From the NCBI GenBank assembly GCA_040357565.1, contig JBDODJ010000015.1: 64,000 nt of DNA; one strand, 5' to 3'. The DNA comes from Cercozoa sp. M6MM. Its lineage: Eukaryota; Endomyxa: Ascetosporea. Under the pieces are notes generated by a model. That model was not told where the DNA came from and ran no database searches. It saw only the letters and a list, made by a program, of their open reading frames with translations. Shown here in pieces: positions 51,578 through 61,911 of the stretch (position 1 is its first letter; the number at the start of each line of letters is the position of its first letter). Made by a program: the position numbers and the translations under genes.

Positions 51578-54376
51578 ATGAGCTGTGACTCGAAACAGAT
51601 GGACGTTGTTCTGCGTCACGTGCACTGGAGTGAAAGCACAGCGATAGAAGGAGAGGTGTCTATAGGTTGGACACGTGGACGTCACTCACTGCGTAGGGCT
51701 CTTCCGTTTCTCAAAACAACAACTGTAGAGTATGGTCTTGCAGTCTCAAAGAGCTTTCCTTCGGACTGGCTGCGTTCCAGAGTGGGCGAGACGGATGATT
51801 TTGAAGACAAAAGACGTCTCAGTCTCGTGTCCAACATGTCTTCTGAAGCGATGGTTTGGGTTTTATCCTGTCGCTGTAAATTACTGTACGGTCATGTAGA
51901 TATGGCTTGTTTGTTAGGGCGACATTGGTCTGCAGTGGCACCTGCAGCAATCGATGACAGTCCCCTTTGATCGCAAGCTCGAAAGCAAGGCGCCGAAGAG
52001 CGCGTGCATCACGATCCGCAACTCGGAGCGAATGTTCGCAGCTTCCGAGTTGATTCCGTTGAGAGACTTGGTGCAACTCCTTGGTCCAAAAGTCGGCACA
52101 GAAAAAGCAGTGCGTCGCAATGTCACATTGAAAGACCTTGACGGGAAGGATACCGTGGCGACGGCGCAGCTCGTGGTGCGTGCCAAGGTACTCAAGAAAC
52201 AGTCGGCAAAGGCACGGTGGATACATGAGGCTTCTGGACCTCCCGAAGTCTTGGACACTCCGCACCAAGATGACCTGGATCTGGGTCACACTGGAGGCGT
52301 TGATTACGACAAGGCACTGGAGACGATTCTGTCCGAAGAGAGCAACGATTCGACCGACTCGGAAAGTGACCTGGACTCGTTGAAATATGGGTCGTTTGAA
52401 AGTAAGATTTACTGTGCCTTACCATTCTTAAACTGCTCGTCTATCATTGTGTCACCTGGACAGCTCTGAACATGAGCAACGAGGCCAGACGCGCGAGTCG
52501 TTCGATGTCGATCTCGCAGGCGCGTCTGTGCGAGCCACTGTCACCAGTGTCCGAAACGCGTATCTCTGAACACACGTCCGACAAGCAAGTGTCCTCTCCG
52601 TTGGCCATCGAACTTGAATTGCACGAAGCAGATTTGCAAGTTGCCGCGTATAATCACTCCGAGTACCTTTCATCCTTAATAGTTTTATCCCCGCGTGCTG
52701 ACACTTTGGTACTTGTACACTCAGGGTAAGCAGCGAGTCGCAAAAGGTCGAGCCTCCCGTCGATTGGCACAGCGAAGTCGCCGTGCAGGAGTCGCACATG
52801 TCACCGATCGGCGAAAACACCGAGTCCTGGAACCTACCCCCTCGTAGGATTTTACCCCTCATACTATATTGCCAATTTTACTCCCGTTTAGCTTCATTAC
52901 TTTTCACCCACATTCTAATTTGGAACAGGAATCGAAAGCAAGAAGGATAAGGTCCCTCTCGCTCAACCGCAGCCACGTCGGCTTGCTGATGTGGTATCCC
53001 TTTAATTTTCATCCTCTCACCGTTTACCCTCCCCGTTTACCTCCCCGTTAACTCTTCCCCAGACTGCGATATTCGGACGTGTGCGTCGACGCAGCGATCT
53101 GCGTGTGCCGCCACCATCGATGGCGAGCGAAGTGACGGCATCTTTGCCTACTAACATACAGAGTCCGCGCTCGTACCCACCTTCGCGAAGGGTATACTCC
53201 TTGATGACACATCCTTCCACTTGAGTTTCTCAAATCACTTGAGCAGTCGGGCAACTCGTGTTCGGTGATGTCGGTGCCTGTACATTTGAAGACTTCGCCC
53301 ACTTCCGCATCATCTGAGTCGTATCTTCACTACTTGTCTGCGGACAGGTAGTTCCTCATACCTGGCACTGACAGGAGTATCGATGTGTCGACTGACTTCA
53401 CAAGTACTAGTGACTCGGAAGACATGACACGGATGTCCTCGCACGACCTAGCTGAACAAGTGGAGTCGCTGCTCGAGGCCACAGAAGTTGACCAAGTAGT
53501 TCAGACGCAGACTGATCGGGTGAGTCAGCTGTTTCTTGATCTAATTTCGAAATTAACTTTTGGTGCAGGTTGGCGTCAACACGATCAGCGTGCAAACAGT
53601 GGAGCCTTGGGGCATTGCTCGTACATCTCTTGTTGAAGTTGTTTGTCTCTGATTAGATGTGGTTGTGTCTCTATGAGTAGCCGACATCGCAGAATCGGTC
53701 GACTCAGACTTTGTTCCTGTAGGCCTTTAATATAACCTTCAACTTGCTTGTGGAACTGACTGCTCTGAGTAGAAACACGAGCCGAAACAAGTGCGCTTCT
53801 TGGAGGATTCAGGGCGTTCGACACAAGGACTGTTGTCGCACGCTCAAATTGGAGAACCTCATGTTTCTGTCAAACCACGGCGACTCCCGATACTCGAGGA
53901 AGCGCCTCCGAGTCACTGGAAGCCTCGATCGAAACGACGCGTACATACAGTTTGTTGTTTGGGGTCTACACTCTCCATACCCACGTCCACCTATTGTAGA
54001 TGTCGAATCCATGCCCATCAACGTTCGAACGACTCAAGGCACTTCGTCGCTGGCGCAAGGGCTCGCCCGTTGGAGTCGAGCAGCTCATGCCCAAGACGTG
54101 AGTTTTCTGTGGATTGTTTCCTTTGTAGATCTGTGCTTCTTAAATATGTGCCATTCCTGTAGTTTACCGCCGAAACCGAAGAAGAAACAGGCAGTCGAGT
54201 CGCTTCTGCGACCAGATTTAAAGGCGCTTCTCGATGCTCTCGACAACGTAGAGGATTCGAGTGAATGTGAACTGACGATTCCGCGCTTCAGAAAGATGTC
54301 CGAGTCAGATTTTGTTGACACCTACGCGGTACGACGACGCAATGAACATCTTTGCGTGCCTTTGATGCAGAAATGA
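51578..54376 (+). CDS. Protein with N-terminal NT-C2-like domain and disordered Ser/acidic tail
   Basis: The start at 51578 gives MSCDSKQMDVVLRHVHWS. The first part alternates beta-like strands (AIEGEVSIGWTRGRHSL, TTVEYGLAVSKSF, ACITIRNSERMFAASE, LIPLRDLVQLLG, AVRRNVTLKDLDG, TVATAQLVVRAKVLK) in the order expected of an NT-C2 (EEIG1/EHBP1-type) membrane-binding domain. That match is by pattern only. The rest is low complexity: acidic/Ser (ESNDSTDSESDLDSL), Ser/Arg (RRASRSMSISQARL), KVPLAQPQPRRL, FGRVRRRSDLRVPPP. After further exons come KHEPKQVRFLEDSGRS, MSNPCPSTFERLKALRR and KPKKKQAVESLLRPDLKAL, then FRKMSESDFVDTYA and a stop by 54376. Several middle exons (52,860-53,760) are uncertain. Confidence 0.55.
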
Positions 54377-54489
54377 CCGACGCTAACAGTACTCTGCTCC
54401 GTTCCTTTATTAAATTAACGTGACAGTGAGAAACCACTCCGTTCGACCTCAGTGAGCTTCAGGCTTTCAGTGTGATGGATAATTTAGTT

Positions 54490-56078
54490 TTAACGTTGAC
54501 CCGAAGAAGCAGCTCCCTCGGCATATGATTTTACCAACGGGTAGAAATCAACGTGATGTCGCAACCACATTTCGCGTTCCTCCGCATCAAGTTGTTGTTG
54601 TGCGTGAGCGTGCAGTGCGTCGTACCACGCACGCGCCGATTCCAGGTCGAAGCTATTGCCGCTGAGTTGTAGCTGAAGCTCGTAACCTGTGGATTCACCT
54701 TCGCTTTGGATGTGCTGCCACACTCGGCAGAGTCCCACCAGCGCCTGTGACGGAAGTGCACAGTTTTGCAGTCGCAAATCGGTAAGTGACTTGCACTGCA
54801 AGAGTATTCTGCCCAACGGTCGCGTTGATCTAGACCCGAGGAGTTCGTTGCCCGAAAGGTCAAGCTCCTCTAGATATCTCTGCCCTGTGAGAAAACGACT
54901 CAACCACTCACATCCGTCTGAACCAATGCGATTGCCTTTTACTACCCAGAACAACCGTGGTGTCTCTTGGCTCATCAAAGATCTAAATTGGAGGGGACAT
55001 AGTACAACTGAGTGACGAGAGCGAGCTGGTCGAAGACTCAAGAACTACAGGATCGCTAGCTTCGCCTGTTTCCCCAAGTGCACTTTTCGACTGCTTGAGT
55101 CTAGCTTCTGCCGATAACTTTGCCAGCAGTTCGCAGCACTGGTCGTCGAAACCGAAGAAGTTCAGCGATAGTTGTTGCACACCATGCAGTGTAAAGCTCG
55201 GCGACGACTTCAAACGTTCCGTCGCTTTCGGTTTATCTGCTGCCCGAGAGGGCCACAGGCCTTTTGCAATGTGATGGACGACTTCTTTCACGTCTTCGCT
55301 TTGTATCAGCGGTCTGTCGAGGTTTAAGCTTGTGATTCTCGCTTGCTTTTGCACTGCAGTGAGTATTGAGACAACTCCGCGCATTCCAAGACTGCAACAA
55401 CCCATGTCTAGAAAGGTCAATGGCGCGCCACTTCGAATCGCATCTCCAATGCATTCTGCCCTACAAAAATTGTCGAGAAATAGTGTTACTGCTGCGGTTT
55501 TTCCCAAATAAAAGGTTTACCCTTCGTCACCAATCTGAACGTTCGCTCTCAAGCTTAAACTCGTCACTTGAGATTGAGGCAGGGCATGCGCCAACTCCCG
55601 AACGGCAACTGCATTGAAGTTGTTCCCATCGAGGAGCAGACTGCGAATCTTTGGCGTTGCGAGACTGCGAAGCTCAAAGCGGTCAGAAACTTCGTGCCAA
55701 GATGCTGATTCCGGAAGTCCAGCACCCTGAAGGGGCTCAGTTCGTTTTGCAAAGCCATAGCGATTGCGATTCCTGAATCACAAGAAAAATGACAGCAACA
55801 TGATAGAAACTCGCAGGTCACACGATTTTGTTTCGTCCAAGATTACCGAGCGTTTCAGACAAAGCAAAGCTTGACTTCGGTCCCTCGGACGTGTCAACTT
55901 CTAGGTTTAAGCTTAAAATTGTCGTCTTTTCCGGGTGCAAGCGCAACCGTTCAATCACGCGCTGATCAGCAGGGGAAAGCTCAAGCATTTCCCCTTTGCT
56001 CAGCTCTCTCCGTTTTTGTAGCACGACATCAGAAAACGTCTCGGAAGTAAAGCTCCCAGGAATTGTCGTGTTAGACAT
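54490..56078 (-). CDS. Leucine-rich repeat (ribonuclease-inhibitor type) protein
   Basis: The start at 56078 gives MSNTTIPGSFTSETFSD. Repeats follow: TTILSLNLEVDTSEG, FRVLDFRNQHLGTKFL, IRSLLLDGNNFNAVAV, VTSLSLRANVQIGD, LTFLDMGCCSLGMRG, ITSLNLDRPLIQSED, VQQLSLNFFGFDDQCC, LEELDLSGNELLGS, LTDLRLQNCALPSQAL and LQLQLSGNSFDLES. The LxxLxLxxNxxx pattern with units of about 28 residues and paired helices is typical of RNI-like LRRs, which bind proteins. The C-terminus is helical and acidic (QQQLDAEEREMWLRH). There is no signal peptide or membrane segment, so it is intracellular. The start lies close to the divergent coiled-coil gene. Confidence 0.8.
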
Positions 56079-56280
56079 TGGACACTGCTGGCAAAGCTGT
56101 CTTCAGTTTCCGCAAGGACGCGTCTAGCTTCCTTAGGGAACGCGTGGTTTTGAATTTTAGTATTTCTACTGGTCCGCGCGGTGGCGAAGGTGCGTGACAT
56201 TACTCCCCCCAGACTCCACCACACACGGGCCAGGCGTTCAAGTAGAAGAAGATAATGTCAAAGTCGTTGAAACTGTATCT

Positions 56281-57751
56281 ATGATGTCAGCTCCAGGCGA
56301 GTGCGCGAGCACTACGCAGACAAAAAGCCGCGAAATGAAGCTTCAGATCCGACCAAGACAGCAGAACGACGTCGCAAAGACTGTCGTCACTTCTTGTAGT
56401 TTAAAGCCGAAGCTGCCCCAAAATTCACCGAAGAATGAAAAAAGCGAACGCATACCGAAAGAGGTACACCTCGAACTCGGTAAGTCGCGATCGCTGGCAT
56501 TCTGCTTCCCATTTCCTTGGGTTTGTGATCTTCCGATCTCAGAGTCTTGTAACGCCAATACGGTGCGACAGGCTGCTTTTTGCACTGGAAAGCTCGCCGA
56601 GTCGCGAGAACAAGCGCTCCGACTGAAAGTATCTGAACTCGAGGCTGAAAAAAGGTCGCTCCAGTACCTGTCGGCAAAGTTGCAACGAAAAATCGCTTCC
56701 TCAAACACGAACACCGAGGCCTCAGAAGCTTCGCATGCGCAGTTTCTCTCTTCGATCGACATTCTACAGTCCAACTTAGACAGTGCCATCCGAGATGGTG
56801 CAGAGTACTCTGCGGAAATTTCGAAACTGGTATCAGTCCACTGCGTTTACGGGCAACGCGAGTGTCACTTTGTTTTCCAAACTGCAGAAAAGCGAAAGAG
56901 AAGTTTCAAAAAAAGAGCTGTATGATTCTCGTCGCGTTATTGCAAAGCAACGTCAGCAGCTGCGTGAGCTTTCAAAGAAACTTCGCGAGTGCGAATCGTC
57001 GCTCACAACGGCTTCTGAAACGCTTGAAAGCCGCATGTACAAACTCAAAACAGCAAAGCTGCAACACTCGATGCTCAAGCAAACGCTTCAACGAGAAAGA
57101 ACGGCACATGCACAATGGACAAGCATAATCAACTCTGCGCTGCAACAGTCCCTAGAAAAGCAGGCTTCGCTCACGAAAGAACTGCAAGAAATACGACTGG
57201 CCAATCAGAGCACCAGGACGGAAAAGGCTCTGCGTGCTGATGTGGAAAGGTGTCGTGCGCAGAAGTGTCACCTAGAAACCAAGATCCAAGAGCTTATGGC
57301 GCGGTGTCAAATGCTCAAAAACGACAACAGGAGACTCATGGACGAAACAGAGGCCAACGCAAAAGTGTCTGGGTCGAGCTGCGAACCCCCAACTCCACGG
57401 ATTCGATTGACCAAGGCACAACCGCACTCAAACGACATGGAGTCAAAAAATGCCCAGTTTCGAATAAAGACCGTCAAATCGCTTCCGCTTCGTCGAATGT
57501 ATCACACTGCTGAGGTTCAAACAAAGAACTTCGGCGTCACCTCCTGTCAAACGAAGCAGCTTCAAATGATGCACTCGCAAGTCGAGCGATTGTCGGCTGC
57601 TTTAAGTCGAGCTTCGTCCCGAGAACAGCAAATGCGCGCTCACATGATCGACATGGGGCGCCAGTTGGATAAAATGCGATTGCGGATACAAAAGCGAGGC
57701 GACTATGCTCATGAGGGACCGTGCTCCGACCCAACTACCTTGTCACTATAA
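56281..57751 (+). CDS. Coiled-coil protein
   Basis: I chose the first in-frame ATG pair at 56281 (MMSAPGECAS); the frame is open back to an acceptor-like CCCCCAG at about 56213, so an upstream exon is possible. Three exons give long heptad-repeat regions: SELEAEKRSLQYLSAKLQR, LYDSRRVIAKQRQQLRELS, ETLESRMYKLKTAKLQH, EIRLANQSTRTEKAL and HLETKIQELMARCQMLKND. A basic linker follows (RIRLTKAQPHSND), then another coiled coil (QLQMMHSQVERLSAALSRA) and the tail GPCSDPTTLSL. It could be a centrosomal, basal-body or cytoskeletal scaffold, but coiled coils alone do not identify a function. Confidence 0.75.
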
Positions 57752-57805
57752 TTGTAATCTAACGCACTGACGCCACGTTAAACAATAAAGTGAGCTCGAA
57801 TTAGT

Positions 57806-57877
57806 GGCTTGTAGCTCTAAATTTAGTCGACATCAATGTCGTTTCGGTACCGCTGCGTGAAGTTAGAGCTGCAAGCC
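57806..57877. repeat. 15-bp inverted repeat in convergent spacer
   Basis: GGCTTGTAGCTCTAA at 57806-57820 faces TTAGAGCTGCAAGCC at 57863-57877. The arms are complementary except for one pair and are separated by 42 nt. It sits just downstream of the coiled-coil gene stop, in the spacer between two convergent genes, and could be a 3' UTR hairpin. Confidence 0.75.
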
Positions 57878-58222
57878 TCAATTCTAGCACAATTTAACAG
57901 CATTCTGCTTGTAGTTGCCTTCCAGTAAAATAACGTATCCTACTGTTTGGTTCAGGCTGAGTTCCCTTGCGAGTTGGCTGGGGTCACGTCAGAGCACTCT
58001 CTGGTCATGCTGGAGTACTCTCGTGCCTTACTGAGCACCTGCTCGCGGAAGGCCTCTGCGTGTTTTCCCTTCTTGCCAGGACACCTGCCTACGCCCTCGC
58101 GAAGCAAGTCATGGCGGCTTCGGCGGTTCTTGTGGCCAAACGGACCAACGAGGTCGCGCAAGCCTCGTTGCCACCTGGGAGAACACAAAATTAAAGCGCA
58201 TTGGCGAAGAGACGGAGTGAGG
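57878..58222. other. Spacer with open but unassigned frames
   Basis: A 105-codon rightward frame (PCELAGVTSEHSLVML..) and a similar leftward frame (..KGKHAEAFREQVLSKA) overlap here. Neither is supported by splice logic or family similarity. A short rightward exon (ALAKQVMAASAVLVAKR) is possible, but I cannot attach it to a gene. Confidence 0.35.
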
Positions 58223-59184
58223 TCAGGCGTACACAAGCGCATCTTCTTTGCTGTGCGCAACTAGCAACAAGGCGCATGAGTCCACGTCCTTTTTCCTGTA
58301 ATATACGCCTGCTAAAGTACTCAAAGCACCGTCAGGAGTTTGCATACGTGGCTCCTGGGCAGATAACAGCGTGCGGTCCAAGCAACTTGCGCGCCTTCCG
58401 CGCGGCTGACCCCTCAAACCGGATCAACAAGTTGTAGCCAAGTTCAACGTCCTCATGAGCGGCAGTCTGCAGCAGGCCTGTGTCACTGGTGTGTTGCCCA
58501 AGACAGGTAGTCATGGCAATCGGAGGCACCCACTACCTGAAATTCAGAAAGAGAAAGTGAGTTCCACAAATGTACAGTACCTCGATTGATGAAGCAAGAG
58601 AAATTGGAGCGCTTCCGATGCCGAATTGGATACGCGAGGCCGAAGGGTCCAATTGGAGCAGAACACGGACAAAGTAGAAGTGCTCTTTGATGTTTGAATG
58701 CACGTAGCCACCGAAGCGATTGTTAGCTTTGCCGCAGTGGAGAGCAGGAGTTAGCAAGAAGAACTTGCTTCCAATAATCGAGACAAGTGCAAAGTGCAAG
58801 CGAGCACGTGAGTCGAGATCAGGCGGAACTTTTTCAACTACAATACTGGACAAAGGCACTATGTTGCCGCGACCTTCGGCGTCATTGTGGCTGTCAGTGC
58901 TCACAGTGACGGAAATGCTGCGTGACACTGTCGGAGTGCCTTCTCTAGAGGCACACTTATGCAACGCGCGACGAAACAATGATTCGTTGGTTTCGACCTT
59001 GCTTTCACTTTGCGTGCCTATCAGGAACGACACAATCCCAAAACAGTGTTCTAAGCAGGCAAGTAAATTCAATACGGGTGTCATTTAAGAAGGGCGGCAT
59101 TGACACTACTGTGTCCACTTCCACATCTGCCGTATCCTTCGAGATGGGAACGTATTGTGCTCGCTTCCACTGGGCGTCGGTCAT
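58223..59184 (-). CDS. Orphan cytosolic protein, about 270 residues
   Basis: Four exons are solved by frame. MTDAQWKRAQYVPISK ..MPPFLNDT joins over a 59-nt intron to RTQSESKVETNESLFR. Then come SISVTVSTDSHNDAEG, LHFALVSIIGSKFFLL and KEHFYFVRVLLQLDPS. A GTACTG..GGTAG intron joins ASSIE to WVPPIAMTTCLGQHTSD, then ELGYNLLIRFEGSAARK and RKLLGPHAVICPGA, and last TKKDVDSCALLLVAHSKED, ending LVYA. The alternating hydrophobic strands suggest a beta-rich fold, perhaps a beta-trefoil, but no family is recognisable. There is no signal peptide or membrane segment. Confidence 0.6.
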
Positions 59185-60037
59185 TGCAGGCACTCGTTTA
59201 TCCTGTCAGCAAAACTGACTACAGTACAGCTCACTCAGTACCTGAAACTGACTAGGAGTACCTGAGAGTCGACTAGACGACCGACGAATGCAAGACCGCC
59301 GGGAACCGCATCGTGGCTTTGTGTGTCTTTCAGGTGTGATAGCATCTAGCTGCGTCAGCACTTTCTGGCGTTTCGGCTGCGATTTATGTAAACTACTGCC
59401 ACAGAATCATGTCGGCAGTACCCATCCGACAGCACTTTCGGACTTCGACTATCAAGGAGAATGGGTGCTTGCAACATGAGGTTCTTTTATGCGCCATTGT
59501 CTCAAGACACTGAAGCGCGATGTTTTGCCTCATTACAGTTTCATCCGATCGCGAACAGCTTGCATTTTGCGCAAGTTTTATTCCTTAATGGAAATCTAAA
59601 TTTAGATACACTGTGCAACAGAGTCGGGGTACTGTCGTGTACAGTACTCTTTGTGCCTTCGCGGACTGAACTCGAACATGTAGTTTAAAAATTGTGCTCG
59701 ACTACCGAACATGTTTGCTAGTCGGAAAGAAACGCCATGCGTGTCAGTTTAGTTGTTCACATTCTTAGAGAAACGCGAAATCTGAAGTCTGAGCGAAACG
59801 CACAAGACTAGCTAAAACCAGGGGCGAAACCGAGTAGTAACGCTCAAACTCGGCAGGAAACGCCAAAACCCTGGGGAAACGCAGGATATGCGGGCAACGT
59901 GCCGTTCACAGCTCACCTTAGCTTTGTTTTGCGATTTAAAGCAAGTGCTACTGTATCCGCAACAAGGAGAGTCAAGCTCCTCAGGCAAGAACACCACACG
60001 AACCAAAGTTGACTGAACAAGAGACAAACTGAAGATC
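59185..60037. promoter_or_regulatory. Divergent intergenic region with five GAAACGC copies
   Basis: At 853 bp this is one of the longest gene-free stretches in the window. Its right part, 156-309 bp upstream of the secreted Gly/Tyr-rich gene, carries five same-strand copies of GAAACGC at 59729, 59770, 59795, 59857 and 59876. I see no supported coding exon; the small ORFs at 59288-59690 lack splice or codon support. Confidence 0.45.
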
Positions 60038-61710
60038 ATGAAGTTCACTGTCGCTACGTTAGCTGCCGCGTCGGCCACTGCTGTGGTTGCTCAGTACGAT
60101 GCCCACACCAGCAAGTACCAGAACATGGTGAGTCTCACACTCCGGAAATCCTTCCACCCATCCTTTGTGTTCATGGGTGAACTGTCTGAACTGTCTTGAA
60201 CTGTGTGATGTGCAGTACGCTCCCCACCCCACGACTGCTCCGTACGCACCGAGTGCGCATGCTGCGGTGCCGATGACACCCGAGGAGGTGACTTCGCAGC
60301 TCATGGCGCTGACCAAGAAGGTGGCCGATCTCGAGCACGTGGACACCGCACCTTCGGCCGGCGTGGGCTGTGCCTCGCAGTGCCAGTCGGCCATGGCGGC
60401 CAAGGTTCCGCACTTGTGTCCCAAGGTGAGTTTGAGTGTCTCTTTAATGTTGAAACTTCGCTGCAAAAATACTGCACTGTGTCCTGCTTTTAAAGCTTGC
60501 TGTGATTCCTTGCAGTGGTGCACTGGCTTGTCGGCCAAGCCGTCCGTTGCGATGTCCGTTTTGGCAGCGGAGGACAACTTGAGCGCTGACACGGCCGCGT
60601 GCTTCTTTAGCGGCATCTTCCAAGCAATCGGAGATAACACTCGCGAGCACTCGTCGTTGATGGGCTTCCGCGTTCCCATCGTCAAGAAGGCGACCAAAGT
60701 GCGTGCCTCGCTGCGCCTTGGAGTCGAGGGTGTCGTCGAAGATGACGACATCGCCAAAGTTCCATTCTCTGCACTTTCATTTTACTGTATATATGAACTG
60801 ATTGAAATGTGCTGTGTGTTGTGCTGTACCAAACTGTAGTTCTGGATGGCCAATGTCGACGACACATCACTCCCAAAACTCCTGCTCGATGCCACAGGGA
60901 CTCCTGCGGATATCACTGACTGCGCCAGCGACGGTCGCATCGTCGGTGAGCTGCTCAACAAGGGTCTTGTCGGTGAGGACAAGACCCTGGTCAAGACGCA
61001 GGTCGAGGGTGCACTGTTGGACATTGAAATGTCGACTGAGGTGCAGAAACTCGTCAACGGTCAGCACTGGCAGTTCAACAACATGGTAATGATTCTGCTC
61101 ACGTTCATGGACGCTGCTGGTAATCTTGGAAGTCGCGGTGAAGACGGGCCCCACCCTGTGGTACGGCACCCAAAAATCAAGTGAAGTTGAATCGGAAAGT
61201 GGTTGGACTATATATTGGGTGTCTGTTGCTTGAACCTAGGTCATTCCGTCGGAGATGCTGCTTAAGTTCGCTCGTCCTCAGCTCAAAACCAACAAGTGGC
61301 GCTACGGGTAGTCTTACTTTCAGTATACATACAGTGCAGTAGTTTCAACTGATTAACTTTCTGTTTTCTGTTGCCACCGTACTGTCCACAGAAAGAACCG
61401 CATGCCGAGCTACGGCTACGGACAGCAGCCGAGCTACGGTGGCTACGACAGCAGCGACTACGGACAGCCGCCTGTCTACGGCAACAGCTACGGCTCGAGT
61501 CAGTACGGTGGCTACGGCATGGACTACGGCACGGGCTACGACAACTCGTACGCCTCGTACGACCAGTACGACAACGGCTACGGCAACATTGGCGCCTACG
61601 GCAGCAGTTACGGTAGCAACCACGGCAGCGCTGGCTACTCGCAGGGCTACGACAACAGCTACGCTTCGTACGACCAGTACAGCGATGGCTACGGCCACAT
61701 TGCTGCCTAG
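60038..61710 (+). CDS. Secreted protein with Gly/Tyr/Ser-rich repetitive tail
   Basis: The signal peptide is MKFTVATLAAASATAVVAQ. A linker (APHPTTAPYAPSAHAA) leads to a Cys-containing helical domain: MTPEEVTSQLMALTKK, GVGCASQCQSAMAAKVPHL, SADTAACFFSGIFQAIGD, FWMANVDDTSLPKLLLDA, TKTLVKTQ-like charged helix (EDKTLVKTQVEGALLD) and QKLVNGQHWQFNN, then MLLKFARPQLKTNKWRYG. The last exon is a low-complexity run of about 100 residues dominated by G, Y, S, Q and N (MPSYGYGQQPSYGGYD, YDNSYASYDQYDNGYG), ending GYGHIAA. The exon between 61086 and 61240 is not firmly solved. Gly/Tyr/Ser tails on secreted proteins occur in structural wall, adhesive or extracellular-matrix proteins; that role is inference. 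I recognise no named family. Confidence 0.7.
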
Positions 61711-61911
61711 AAATTAAACTGTGTGGCGTGTTATTAAGCAAGAACCTGAATCAAGAACCTGAATCTTGTGCACAAAGTCCAAAATGAAAGGTGACAAAAC
61801 TGCCCTGCACGGTTAGATGCTAGAATACCATGACTTAAATTAACACACTCGTGCACGAGTAGCTAAATTTACCAACCGAACGTAAACGAAACATCTCACA
61901 GTTTCGAATTC

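Noticed and set aside
57947-58264. A 105-codon + strand ORF
   Set aside because: It has no start context, no splice-supported partner exons and no recognisable similarity, and it overlaps the end of a solved - strand gene.
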